Below, in pieces: positions 56,597 through 64,000 of a DNA stretch of 64,000 nt. The stretch is from positions 372,001 through 436,000 of the forward strand of contig NZ_MJAP01000003.1 in assembly GCF_001884735.1 (NCBI RefSeq). The letters are read 5' to 3'. The notes beneath the pieces were generated by a model, which was not told where the DNA came from, ran no database searches, and saw only the letters and a list, made by a program, of their open reading frames with translations. The position numbers and the translations under genes were made by a program. Source of the DNA: Natronohydrobacter thiooxidans. Its GTDB lineage: Bacteria > Pseudomonadota > Alphaproteobacteria > Rhodobacterales > Rhodobacteraceae. How positions within the stretch are numbered: the first letter of the stretch is position 1; each line of letters starts with the position of its first letter.

Positions 56597-57235
56597 ATGT
56601 ATCTGCCCGAACATTTCGCAGAAACCGATGCAACACGCATTTCCGAGGTGATTGCCGCGGCACCGCTGGCCTGTATCGTCGCGCAGACCGCCAGCGGGCT
56701 TCTCGCCAATCATATCCCGCTTCTGTCCAAGCCCGATGGCAGCCTGATCGGGCATGTCGCCAAGGCCAATGACATGCACCAGACCATTGCGGACGGGCAA
56801 GAGGTGCTGGCGATCTTCACCAGCATGGATGCCTATGTCTCGCCCAATTTCTACCCCAGCAAGCAAGAACATCACCGCCATGTGCCGACATGGAATTACG
56901 TCACGGTGCATGTGCATGGCACGATCCGGTTTCAGCATGACCGGCAGGCCAAACATGCGGTGGTGGGGCTTCTGACGCGACTGCATGAACGCCGGGTCAA
57001 TGGCGATGCGGGCTGGAAGATGGGCGATGCGCCCGCCGATTACATGGCCACCATGCTGGAAAACATCGTCGCCTTCCGCATCACGCCCACCCGGATCGAG
57101 GCCAAGTCGAAGCTCAGTCAGAATCGCGAGGCGCGCGATTATGACGGGGCCATCAAAGGCTTGCGGGCATCCGGGGCGCACCGGATCGCAGATGAGATGG
57201 CCCGGAGGGCTGACGGGGATCTGCCCTCTGAATGA
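56597..57235 (+). CDS. PaiB-like FMN-binding protein
   Basis: A 212-residue protein of the PaiB family (FMN-binding split barrel), often annotated as a negative transcriptional regulator. It begins MYLPEHFAETDATRISEVIA with LLANHIPLL, then YVSPNFYPSKQEHHRHVPTWNYVTVHVHG and LSQNREARDYDGAIKGL. ATG 56597 is chosen because this is the conserved N-terminus; a longer frame would read through the terminator. The ribosome-binding site is weak. It precedes lon by 93 bases. Confidence 0.88.
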   Translation: MYLPEHFAETDATRISEVIAAAPLACIVAQTASGLLANHIPLLSKPDGSLIGHVAKANDMHQTIADGQEVLAIFTSMDAYVSPNFYPSKQEHHRHVPTWNYVTVHVHGTIRFQHDRQAKHAVVGLLTRLHERRVNGDAGWKMGDAPADYMATMLENIVAFRITPTRIEAKSKLSQNREARDYDGAIKGLRASGAHRIADEMARRADGDLPSE

Positions 57236-57328
57236 CTTGGCGCAAGCTGGCGCTTGAAACCCGGCGCTGCAGCGCACAAATTGGACGCAAGGCGCCAAAC
57301 GCATGGCGCAGATGAAAGGATGAAGTGC

Positions 57329-59734
57329 ATGTCGCAGACACTCTCTTACCCGGTCCTGCCGCTGCGCGATATGGTCGTGTTTCCGCATATGATCGTGCCG
57401 CTCTTTGTCGGGCGCGAAAAATCGGTCCGCGCGCTGGAAGCGGTGATGGCAGAGGATCGCCAGATCCTGCTCGTCTCGCAAAAGGACCACACTCAGGAAA
57501 ACCCCGAAACGGATGATATTTTCCGCGTCGGTGTGTTGGCGAATGTCCTGCAGCTTCTGAAACTGCCCGACGGCACAGTGAAAGTGCTGGTCGAAGGGCG
57601 CACGCGGGTCCGGCTGACAGAGTTTGTCGGCAATGAGGAGTATTTCGAAGCCGAAGCCACCGAACTGCCGGATCTTTCCGGCGACGAGGCTGCCGTCACC
57701 GCCCTGATGCGTACGGTTCAGGGCGAGTTCGAGCGCTATGCCAAGGTGCGCAAGAACATCCCGGATGAGGCCATCGGCGCCATCGCGGAGGCCACGAATG
57801 CCTCCGAGCTTGCGCATCTGGCGGCGGGTCATCTGGGGGCAACGGTCGCCCAGAAACAGAAGCTGCTGGAAACCGATGACACGGCCCAGCGTCTGGAAGA
57901 GATCTATACGCTGATGCAGGGCGAATTGTCGGTCCTGCAGGTCGAGCGCAAGATCAAGACGCGCGTGAAATCCCAGATGGAGCGCACCCAGCGCGAGTAT
58001 TATCTGAATGAGCAGATGAAGGCCATTCAGAAGGAACTTGGTGACGGCGAGGAAGGCCAGAACGAAGTCGCGGAACTGGAGAACCGGATCAAGGCCACGA
58101 AATTCAGCAAGGAAGCCCGTGAAAAGGCCGAAGCCGAGCTGAAGAAGCTGAAATCCATGTCGCCCATGTCGGCGGAAGCGACCGTCGTGCGCAACTATCT
58201 GGACTGGATGCTGGCGATCCCCTGGGGCGTGAAATCGCGGGTGAAGAAGGATCTGGGCCGCGCGCAGGAAATCCTCGATGCCGACCATTACAGCCTCGAC
58301 AAGGTGAAGGAACGCATCGTCGAATATCTGGCGGTACAGGCCCGCAGCGCCAAGCTGAAAGGCCCGATCATGTGCCTTGTCGGCCCTCCGGGCGTGGGCA
58401 AGACCAGCCTTGGCCGCTCGGTCGCCAAGGCCACCGGGCGCGAATTCATCCGCATCTCGCTTGGCGGCGTGCGCGACGAATCCGAAATCCGGGGCCACCG
58501 GCGCACCTATATCGGTTCGATGCCCGGCAAGATCATTCAGGCGCTGAAAAAGGCCAAGACCACCAACCCGCTGATCCTGCTCGATGAGATTGACAAGATG
58601 GGGCAGGATTTCCGCGGCGACCCGGCCTCGGCCATGTTGGAGGTGCTGGATCCCGAACAGAACGCGACCTTTGTCGATCACTATCTGGAAGTGGAATATG
58701 ACCTCTCGAATGTCATGTTCCTGACCACGGCCAACAGCTATAACATGCCGGGGCCGCTTCTGGACCGGATGGAGATCATCCCGCTTTCGGGCTATACCGA
58801 AGACGAGAAGCTGGAAATCGCGCGGCGCCATCTGCTGCCGAAATCGATCAAGAATCACGGGCTGCGCAAGGGCGAATTGAGTATCGCAGACAGTGGGATC
58901 ACCGAAATCCTGCGCCGCTACACGCGCGAAGCAGGCGTGCGCAACCTTGAGCGCGAATTGAATAAGATCGCGCGCAAGGCGGTAACGAAGATCGTCAAGA
59001 AGGATACCGAAAGCGTCTCGGTGACGGCAGAAAACCTGTCCGATTTCCTGGGTGTGCCGCGCTTCAAATTCGGTCTGGCCGAGAAGGAAGATCAGGTCGG
59101 CGTGGTGACGGGTCTGGCTTGGACCAGCGTGGGCGGCGATCTGCTGCAGATCGAGGCGCTGAAACTGGCGGGCAAGGGCCGGATGAAGACCACCGGCAAG
59201 CTGGGCGATGTGATGAAGGAATCCATCGACGCGGCAAGTTCCTTCGTGCGGTCTATCGCCCCGCAGATCGGGGTGACGCCGCCCAAATTCGACGCATGGG
59301 ACATTCACGTCCATGTGCCGGAAGGGGCGACGCCGAAAGACGGGCCGAGTGCCGGCATCGCGATGGTCACCTCCATCGTGTCGGTGCTGACGCAAATTCC
59401 GGTGCGCAAGGATATCGCCATGACCGGCGAAGTCACCCTGCGCGGCAATGTTCTGGCCATCGGGGGCCTGAAGGAGAAACTGCTCGCAGCGCTCCGCGGC
59501 GGCATTACGACAGTTCTTATCCCCGAAGAAAACGCCAAAGATCTGCCCGAGATCCCGGATAATGTGAAACAGGGTCTGACGATCATCCCCGTCAGCCATG
59601 TACGCGAGGTTCTGAAACACGCACTGGTGCGCGCGCCAGAGCCGGTTGAATGGGACGATGTGGCGGAAGAAGCCGCGCGTCTGGCGCGTCTGGCCGGCAA
59701 AACGGCCCCGGAAACATCGCGCCCGGCGCATTGA
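57329..59734 (+). CDS. lon: ATP-dependent protease Lon
   Basis: An 801-residue protease. The N-terminal substrate-binding domain begins [25 protein letters not shown]. The AAA+ part has Walker [10 protein letters not shown] (near residue 352) and LDEIDKM. The C-terminal protease has catalytic Ser674 in [10 protein letters not shown] and Lys near 717 in [10 protein letters not shown]. The length is normal. ATG 57329 has AGGA eight bases upstream; ATG 57320 overlaps that site. Confidence 0.97.
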   Translation: MSQTLSYPVLPLRDMVVFPHMIVPLFVGREKSVRALEAVMAEDRQILLVSQKDHTQENPETDDIFRVGVLANVLQLLKLPDGTVKVLVEGRTRVRLTEFVGNEEYFEAEATELPDLSGDEAAVTALMRTVQGEFERYAKVRKNIPDEAIGAIAEATNASELAHLAAGHLGATVAQKQKLLETDDTAQRLEEIYTLMQGELSVLQVERKIKTRVKSQMERTQREYYLNEQMKAIQKELGDGEEGQNEVAELENRIKATKFSKEAREKAEAELKKLKSMSPMSAEATVVRNYLDWMLAIPWGVKSRVKKDLGRAQEILDADHYSLDKVKERIVEYLAVQARSAKLKGPIMCLVGPPGVGKTSLGRSVAKATGREFIRISLGGVRDESEIRGHRRTYIGSMPGKIIQALKKAKTTNPLILLDEIDKMGQDFRGDPASAMLEVLDPEQNATFVDHYLEVEYDLSNVMFLTTANSYNMPGPLLDRMEIIPLSGYTEDEKLEIARRHLLPKSIKNHGLRKGELSIADSGITEILRRYTREAGVRNLERELNKIARKAVTKIVKKDTESVSVTAENLSDFLGVPRFKFGLAEKEDQVGVVTGLAWTSVGGDLLQIEALKLAGKGRMKTTGKLGDVMKESIDAASSFVRSIAPQIGVTPPKFDAWDIHVHVPEGATPKDGPSAGIAMVTSIVSVLTQIPVRKDIAMTGEVTLRGNVLAIGGLKEKLLAALRGGITTVLIPEENAKDLPEIPDNVKQGLTIIPVSHVREVLKHALVRAPEPVEWDDVAEEAARLARLAGKTAPETSRPAH

Positions 59735-59744
59735 CAGGATACCC

Positions 59745-59771
59745 GCGCCGGAAGCCCCCTGCTTTCGGCGC
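59745..59771 (+). terminator. Stem-loop after lon
   Basis: GCGCCGGAAGC (59745-59755) pairs with GCTTTCGGCGC (59761-59771) through 11 pairs with one G-U around CCCCT, ten bases past the lon stop. There is only a weak T-rich tail. Confidence 0.55.
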
Positions 59772-59840
59772 GGCTTGCGTGCGATTTTGCGCAAGAAGGG
59801 CTTGCGCGGCCCGGATGCGCAGAGTAGAGAGCAGCGCGTG

Positions 59841-59915
59841 GGGCGATTAGCTCAGCGGTAGAGCGCTTCGTTCACATCGAAGATGTCAGCGGTTCAAATC
59901 CGTTATCGCCCACCA
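59841..59915 (+). tRNA. tRNA-Val(CAC)
   Basis: A 75-base tRNA gene. The acceptor stem is GGGCGAT/ATCGCCC with the discriminator A and encoded CCA at 59913-59915. The D arm has GCTCAGCGGTAGAGC, the anticodon stem is CTTCG/CGAAG around TTCACAT (anticodon CAC at 59873-59875, valine GUG codons), and the T arm is AGCGG/CCGTT with TTCAAAT. All arms pair. Confidence 0.96.
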
Positions 59916-60007
59916 TTCTTTCCATTCCGACGCAACATATCTGGCGCGCGCTTTCCCAAAGGGGTAAGGACGCGCAACTATCGCGCTTGCAATCCCAACG
60001 GTGTGTC

Positions 60008-60913
60008 ATGACGGAATCGACTGCACGAAACGCAGGGCTATGGCAGCTGGTTCTGGTGCTCTGGGGTACGAAATATCCGATTGCAGAGGTCAATCACCTG
60101 ATCGCAACGGTCCGCGCCAGAACCTCTCCATGCCCGGCGCGTATCCTGCTTCTGACCGACAGACCACGCGAAGGTCTGGCCGCTGACGCCGAACAGCGCG
60201 CGATACCGGAATTCTACCTGCGCCCGGAATTTCTGACCGGCGGTTGCCAGGCAAAACTCTGCATATTCGAGGCAGGGCTGGTCCCTGACGATATGCCGAC
60301 GCTGTTTCTGGATATCGACACGGTGGTTTTCGGCAATGTTGCGCAGCTTCTGGACCTGATGCACAGCCAAAAGACGGTCGCCATTTTCCAAAGCGCCATC
60401 CTGCCTTTCGGGGCGATTGCCCGGATGGTCCATCGTGCAACCAATGGGCGGAAATATGCCCGCGGCAATTCCTCGATTGTTGTCTATCATCCTGCCGCCT
60501 GCGGCCATATTGCAGCCCGGTTCCGCGAGATGGTTGCGGCGCATGGGCCGAACGGGCGTCGCCCCATGATCGCCGATGAACGCTTCCTGAGTTGGGTCAA
60601 TCAGCCGCATATGCGCGCCATTCCGCGTCGCATGGCGGTAAAACTGCCCACAGAGATCATGCTCCCATGGCGCTGGCTGATCTATCTGCGCGGTGCGATG
60701 CCTTGGGTGCATCGCCGCTGGTCCCGGTTGCTGGCCATCACCCTGCCCGGCGCAGAGGTGAAGGGCGAGGCGCTTCTTGCCCTGCGTGACGGGGCCGAAA
60801 TCGTGGATCGCAAAGGCCGCCGACTGATCTGGTCAAAGCGGGCCATCGGGCCGTTGAAAGCCATGCTGGAAGGCTATTACCATGACATGCAAAACCGGAA
60901 GGAAGGCATATGA
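60008..60913 (+). CDS. Glycosyltransferase-like protein with DxD motif (paralogue 1)
   Basis: A 301-residue protein. LWGTKYPIAEVNHLIATVRA starts a nucleotide-sugar transferase fold, PTLFLDIDTVVFG carries a DxD motif, and KYARGNSSIVVYH follows. It resembles the gene at 62860 in order and motifs. I expect transfer of a sugar to a surface glycan, but the donor is unknown. The start is ATG 60008, without a clear ribosome-binding site. It overlaps the neuA-like gene by four bases. Confidence 0.7.
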   Translation: MTESTARNAGLWQLVLVLWGTKYPIAEVNHLIATVRARTSPCPARILLLTDRPREGLAADAEQRAIPEFYLRPEFLTGGCQAKLCIFEAGLVPDDMPTLFLDIDTVVFGNVAQLLDLMHSQKTVAIFQSAILPFGAIARMVHRATNGRKYARGNSSIVVYHPAACGHIAARFREMVAAHGPNGRRPMIADERFLSWVNQPHMRAIPRRMAVKLPTEIMLPWRWLIYLRGAMPWVHRRWSRLLAITLPGAEVKGEALLALRDGAEIVDRKGRRLIWSKRAIGPLKAMLEGYYHDMQNRKEGI

Positions 60914-61617
60914 TCCTGGGTCATATCGGTGCGCGGGGCGGCTCCAAAGGCGTGCCGGGCAAGAATTTCCGCGATCTCTGCGGCAAACCCCTGATCGACT
61001 GGTCATTGGATCAGTTGCTGGAAAACCCTCGGATAGATGCGGTCGTCGTCTCGACCGATGACCCGCAGATCTACGCCCATGCGGTGGCGCGCGGCGCGCT
61101 GGAGATCGGGTTGCGCCCGGCGGAACTGGCCACCGATGCCGCGCCAAAATGGGGTGTCTGGCAACACGCGCTGGAAGCGGCAGAGGCCGTGACCGGTCGG
61201 CAGGCCACAGCTTTCGTCGATCTTGACTGCACCTTTCCCCTGCGTCTGGCAGAGGATCTGGATGCCGCCCTTGACAGGTTCCAGGACGCGCGCCCGGATA
61301 TGCTGATGACGGTCTGCGAGGCCGAAACCAACCCCTATTTCAACCTGCTCGAAACCGATGACTCCGGCGCTCTGCGCGTCTGCAAACCCTTGCCGGGCGG
61401 CGTCTGGGCACGGCAGGCCGCCCCGAAGGTCTGGGAACACGCAGGCACCTATATCCTGCAGCCCGATTATCTGCGGCGCGCGCGCACGCTCTATGAGGGG
61501 CGGGTGATCCCGCTGGAGCGGCCTGCAGAACGCGCCATCGATATCGACACACCGCTCGATTTCCGTCTGGTCGAATGGCTGATGCAGGACCGCCTCGCCG
61601 CCAGCGCATCAGACTGA
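60910..61617 (+). CDS. Acylneuraminate cytidylyltransferase family protein (NeuA-like)
   Basis: A 235-residue CMP-sugar synthetase that would activate a nonulosonic acid with CTP. It begins ILGHIGARGGSKGVPGKNFRDLCGKPLIDWSL, with VVVSTDDPQIYAHA, AFVDLDCTFPLRL and AERAIDIDTPLDF, all typical of the family. The sugar (sialic, legionaminic or other) cannot be told. The gene overlaps the glycosyltransferase gene and converges with the NeuC-like gene, four bases away. Confidence 0.9.
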   Translation: MILGHIGARGGSKGVPGKNFRDLCGKPLIDWSLDQLLENPRIDAVVVSTDDPQIYAHAVARGALEIGLRPAELATDAAPKWGVWQHALEAAEAVTGRQATAFVDLDCTFPLRLAEDLDAALDRFQDARPDMLMTVCEAETNPYFNLLETDDSGALRVCKPLPGGVWARQAAPKVWEHAGTYILQPDYLRRARTLYEGRVIPLERPAERAIDIDTPLDFRLVEWLMQDRLAASASD

Positions 61618-61621
61618 CACC

Positions 61622-62752
61622 TCAGCCGCGCGGGGGCAGATCCTGAAAGGCTTTCTGCAGCGGCTGCGTCCAGAAGCCCGGATCGGCCAGAACCTGCACG
61701 AAGCGATCCGCCGCGTGCCCCTCGCCAAAGCCGTCATGGCGCGCATGCCGCCTGCCCCAGTGGTCCCGCAGGAAATCCGCAATCGCCGCGCTGTCATCCG
61801 CCGCACAGCTGGACACTGTGTCGGTCTGCGCCCGGTTGCGCTGGCGCGTGCCCACATCCAGCGACGGAATACCCAGAAACGGCGCCTCGCGCACGCCTGC
61901 GCTGGAATTGCCGACCAGACAGGCGGCATGTTTCATCAGCTCCGAGAAATGCGCGAAGCGCATCGAGGGCAGCACGCGAAACTGCGCCTGCGGCAGCCCG
62001 TCGATCACGCGGAAAATCGCCTCGCTCCCCGGATCATTATTCGGCGCGATGACCACGAACTGCCGCCCCGACGCGCTGAGTGCGTCAAACAAAGCCTGCG
62101 CCTGCGCGCCCATGCTGGCCTGTTCGCTGGTGACAGGGTGGAAGGTCACGATCCCGTATTCGGGAAATCCGATCCCGTAGCGCGCGCGCACATCCTCCAG
62201 CGTCACCCCCGAAGCGCCCGCGTGGAAATCCAGCTCCGGCGAGCCGATGACATGGATCGCGGCTTCCGGCTCGCCCAGAGCCATGACGCGGCGTCTGGCC
62301 GCCTCGGACGAGACGAAATGATGCGTGCACAGCTTGGTGTTGCAGTGGCGGAACACCTCGTCGATGGTGCCCGAGACCTCGCCGCCCTCGATATGCGCGG
62401 ACGGGATGTAATTCGTAGCCGCCACCAGCGCGCCTGCCAGCGCCTCGATCCGGTCGCCATGGAGCACGATCAGGTCGGGGCGGTGTTCGGTGACGTAATC
62501 GGAAAACCCCATCACCGTCTTGGCAAGGATCACATCCTGGGCGTCGCCGGGGCGCTGGTTGAGGAATTCATGCACCGCGACACCGGGCATCCGCCGCACT
62601 TCCAGCACAGTCAGCCCGTAGCGGTCCATCAGATGCATGCCGGTCACGAAGAAGGTGACGCGATGGCCCGCATCGCGTGCGGCCGCGGCGAGCGGTTCCA
62701 GCTTGCCGAAATCGGCGCGGGTGCCGGTGAGGAAGAGGATGTGGCGGGTCAT
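61622..62752 (-). CDS. UDP-GlcNAc 2-epimerase, hydrolysing (NeuC-like)
   Basis: A 376-residue GT-B fold epimerase of the hydrolysing NeuC/NnaA group, which makes ManNAc-type sugars from UDP-HexNAc, the first step to a nonulosonic acid. It has ILFLTGTRADFGKLEPL, VLHGDRIEALAGALVAATNYIPSAHIEGGEVSGTIDE, HVIGSPELDF, TFHPVTSE and GNSSAGVREAPFLGIPSLDVGTRQRNR. A NeuB condensing enzyme would be needed and is not in the window. Confidence 0.92.
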   Translation of the reverse strand: MTRHILFLTGTRADFGKLEPLAAAARDAGHRVTFFVTGMHLMDRYGLTVLEVRRMPGVAVHEFLNQRPGDAQDVILAKTVMGFSDYVTEHRPDLIVLHGDRIEALAGALVAATNYIPSAHIEGGEVSGTIDEVFRHCNTKLCTHHFVSSEAARRRVMALGEPEAAIHVIGSPELDFHAGASGVTLEDVRARYGIGFPEYGIVTFHPVTSEQASMGAQAQALFDALSASGRQFVVIAPNNDPGSEAIFRVIDGLPQAQFRVLPSMRFAHFSELMKHAACLVGNSSAGVREAPFLGIPSLDVGTRQRNRAQTDTVSSCAADDSAAIADFLRDHWGRRHARHDGFGEGHAADRFVQVLADPGFWTQPLQKAFQDLPPRG

Positions 62753-62859
62753 TCCAAAGCCTTACTGCAGATCTCTCCGTGGTAGCGCTCGATCCGAACC
62801 ATCGCAAGACAAGACATGGACAGCATCCCTGCGCACCGCTATCAGTGCAACAGGCGAGC

Positions 62860-63630
62860 ATGAGCGGAACGATGGAACGAACGATACTCTGCATGAAATG
62901 GGGCACGCTTTATTGTGCGGATTATGTCAATGTTCTCTACAATGCTGCGCGCGCCAATACGCTTGGAGAGTTTCGCTTTGTCTGCCTGACAGATAATCCT
63001 GAAGGACTGCATCCGCAGATCGAGCATTTCCCGATACCTGATATCGGACTTGACCCAGTGCATTGGAAAGGCGGAGGATGGCCTAAGCTTTCCGTTTTTA
63101 TTCCCGATCTTTACGGTATAAAAGGACGGATCCTGTTTATCGACCTCGATATGGTTATCTGGGGTGGTCTGGATGAGTTTTTTACCTTTGGAACGGGCAT
63201 GGTCATGCTCGATTCTGGCCCTTGGCGCCATGGCAATGATAAACCTCAGCCCATGTCTTCCATTTTCGCCTTCGATTCGGGGGCGCATGCGGATATGCTG
63301 GAACGACTTTCAGCCGATCGCGACGAACTGATCAATCATTATTATCTAGAACAGGATTTCATCGCGGGTGAGGCAGGGAGTTTGGCCTTTTGGCCGCAGG
63401 ACTGGATCAGAAGTTTCAAGAGGCATATCAGACGGCCCCTCATACTGGATCGCTTTCAAAAACCGTTACCCCCTGCCGAAGGAACACGCGTCATTTGCTT
63501 TCACGGCGAACCGCGTCCAATCGACCTGATCGCTCCGCCCGCAGGGAACTGGGATCGATTTCCACATTATGGCTCGGGCCATGTAGACTGGATGGTGGAT
63601 TATTGGATCAGACACGGAGGTACAACTTGA
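62860..63630 (+). CDS. Glycosyltransferase-like protein with DxD motif (paralogue 2), A+T-rich
   Basis: A 256-residue protein with LCMKWGTLYCADYVNVLYNAARA, then FVCLTDNPEG, GRILFIDLDMVIWGG (DxD) and SSIFAFDSG. This is the same layout as the protein at 60008, and similar to GT8-like transferases. Its DNA is visibly richer in A and T than that of its neighbours from about 62900 on, which suggests transfer. The start is ATG 62860 (AGGCGAG upstream); ATG 62872 is possible. It is divergent from the NeuC-like gene. Confidence 0.75.
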   Translation: MSGTMERTILCMKWGTLYCADYVNVLYNAARANTLGEFRFVCLTDNPEGLHPQIEHFPIPDIGLDPVHWKGGGWPKLSVFIPDLYGIKGRILFIDLDMVIWGGLDEFFTFGTGMVMLDSGPWRHGNDKPQPMSSIFAFDSGAHADMLERLSADRDELINHYYLEQDFIAGEAGSLAFWPQDWIRSFKRHIRRPLILDRFQKPLPPAEGTRVICFHGEPRPIDLIAPPAGNWDRFPHYGSGHVDWMVDYWIRHGGTT

Positions 63631-63822
63631 GCCATAAGAAACTGCTTCAGCCGCCTGGGTACAGCGGCTGTACTTCAATCTCCTATGTTTTATGAAGATG
63701 AAACGGAGATCACTATCGGCCATCAAAGTGGTTTGAAAAAGAATACATGGCTCGGGAGACGACGGCTGCACAAAATAGATGATTATTTTTGGAGTGCAGT
63801 AAATAAATTACGTGGAATATAG
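63627..63822 (+). pseudogene. Small gene with probable frameshift at a T4 run
   Basis: A TTG at 63627 overlaps the stop of the previous gene (TTGA) and opens 22 codons (SHKKLLQPPGYSGCTSISY...) ending at 63695. A second frame, open from 63685 to TAG at 63822, reads YEDETEITIGHQSGLKKNT...KLRGI. Removing one T from the run at 63688-63691 would join them into one protein of about 64 residues. Either a true frameshift, a sequencing error or chance is possible. Its 3' end overlaps the convergent gene at 63808. Confidence 0.35.
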
Positions 63823-64000
63823 TTTCTGCTTCAGCAACCCCCAAGCCCGCCACCAATAATTCCCCGCCCGCATGGCGTAATTCCCCAACCGCTTGTGCGG
63901 CGGGGCCTTCACAGCCTCGGCATGCCCCGGCCCGTTGATCGTGCTCACCCCACCGTCATCGACATGGCTGGGCCATGGCTCCAGCCCCAGCAACCTGAAA
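63808..64000 (-). CDS. C-terminus of an unrecognised protein, truncated by window edge
   Basis: The frame is open from the window edge to TAA at 63808-63810, about 63 codons. The sequence (LEPWPSHVDDGG..., PPHKRLGNYAMRAGNYWWRAWGLLKQKLYST) is Trp-rich and basic at the end. G+C returns to the high level of the rest of the window. I do not recognise it. Given the neighbours it may belong to the glycan region, but there is no motif to prove this. Confidence 0.55.
   Translation of the reverse strand, partial: FRLLGLEPWPSHVDDGGVSTINGPGHAEAVKAPPHKRLGNYAMRAGNYWWRAWGLLKQKLYST

Overview
The window is high-G+C DNA from an alphaproteobacterium, most likely a member of Rhodobacteraceae (Rhodobacterales). 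The evidence is the urtABCDE layout, a TrcR/DUF1013 regulator, a def / def-like / fmt cluster, a fused oxidoreductase-SelD, a transglutaminase/ATP-grasp/alpha-E cluster, and a metK leader resembling the SAM/SAH riboswitch known only from Rhodobacterales. This placement is inference from gene content; no rRNA gene is present.

Layout. 1-516: truncated methyltransferase. 944-6905: urea ABC transporter urtABCDE, without urease genes. 7016-7633: unrecognised exported protein. 7636-14321 (minus): transglutaminase, ATP-grasp/alpha-E and transglutaminase-DUF2126 operon. 14458-26335: a galactoside regulon in which an IclR regulator and ABC ATPase diverge from a long operon. That operon holds a solute-binding protein, two permeases with a YjbR-type gene between them, a GH4 alpha-galactosidase, an SDR sugar dehydrogenase, dgoK, dgoA, an SMP-30 lactonase and a GH42 beta-galactosidase. 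Together they give uptake of alpha/beta-galactosides, cytoplasmic hydrolysis, and De Ley-Doudoroff oxidation of galactose to pyruvate and glyceraldehyde 3-phosphate. Only the galactonate dehydratase step is missing.

26344-37022 holds a BKACE enzyme, pheT, trcR, RNase T2, a hybrid histidine kinase and carB. 37308-41681 is a four-gene exopolysaccharide-type cluster: WecG-type transferase, SGNH-like protein, a secreted clan GH-A-like protein and a GT2. 41757-44988 is a selenium pair (oxidoreductase-SelD fusion and the tRNA 2-selenouridine synthase, convergent). 45035-48985 holds ybbP-ybbA divergent from tesA. 49107-52261 has metK with its leader, facing fmt, a degenerate deformylase and def. 52362-59734 carries housekeeping genes: a PLP C-S lyase, glutathionyl-hydroquinone reductase, MltB-like transglycosylase, DUF2853, PaiB-like protein and Lon. 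After tRNA-Val(CAC) at 59841, the right end turns into a surface-glycan region with two related glycosyltransferases around a neuA-like and a neuC-like gene. It then becomes visibly A+T-rich, with a probably frameshifted small gene and a truncated gene at the edge.

Non-coding structure worth attention: the metK leader, a family of three long GGTGCGT palindromes, a probable small RNA at 56399-56490, paired IclR-type operators at 16381-16417, and a 14-bp hairpin separating the sugar-binding-protein gene from its permeases. I saw no CRISPR array, integrase, transposase or phage gene.
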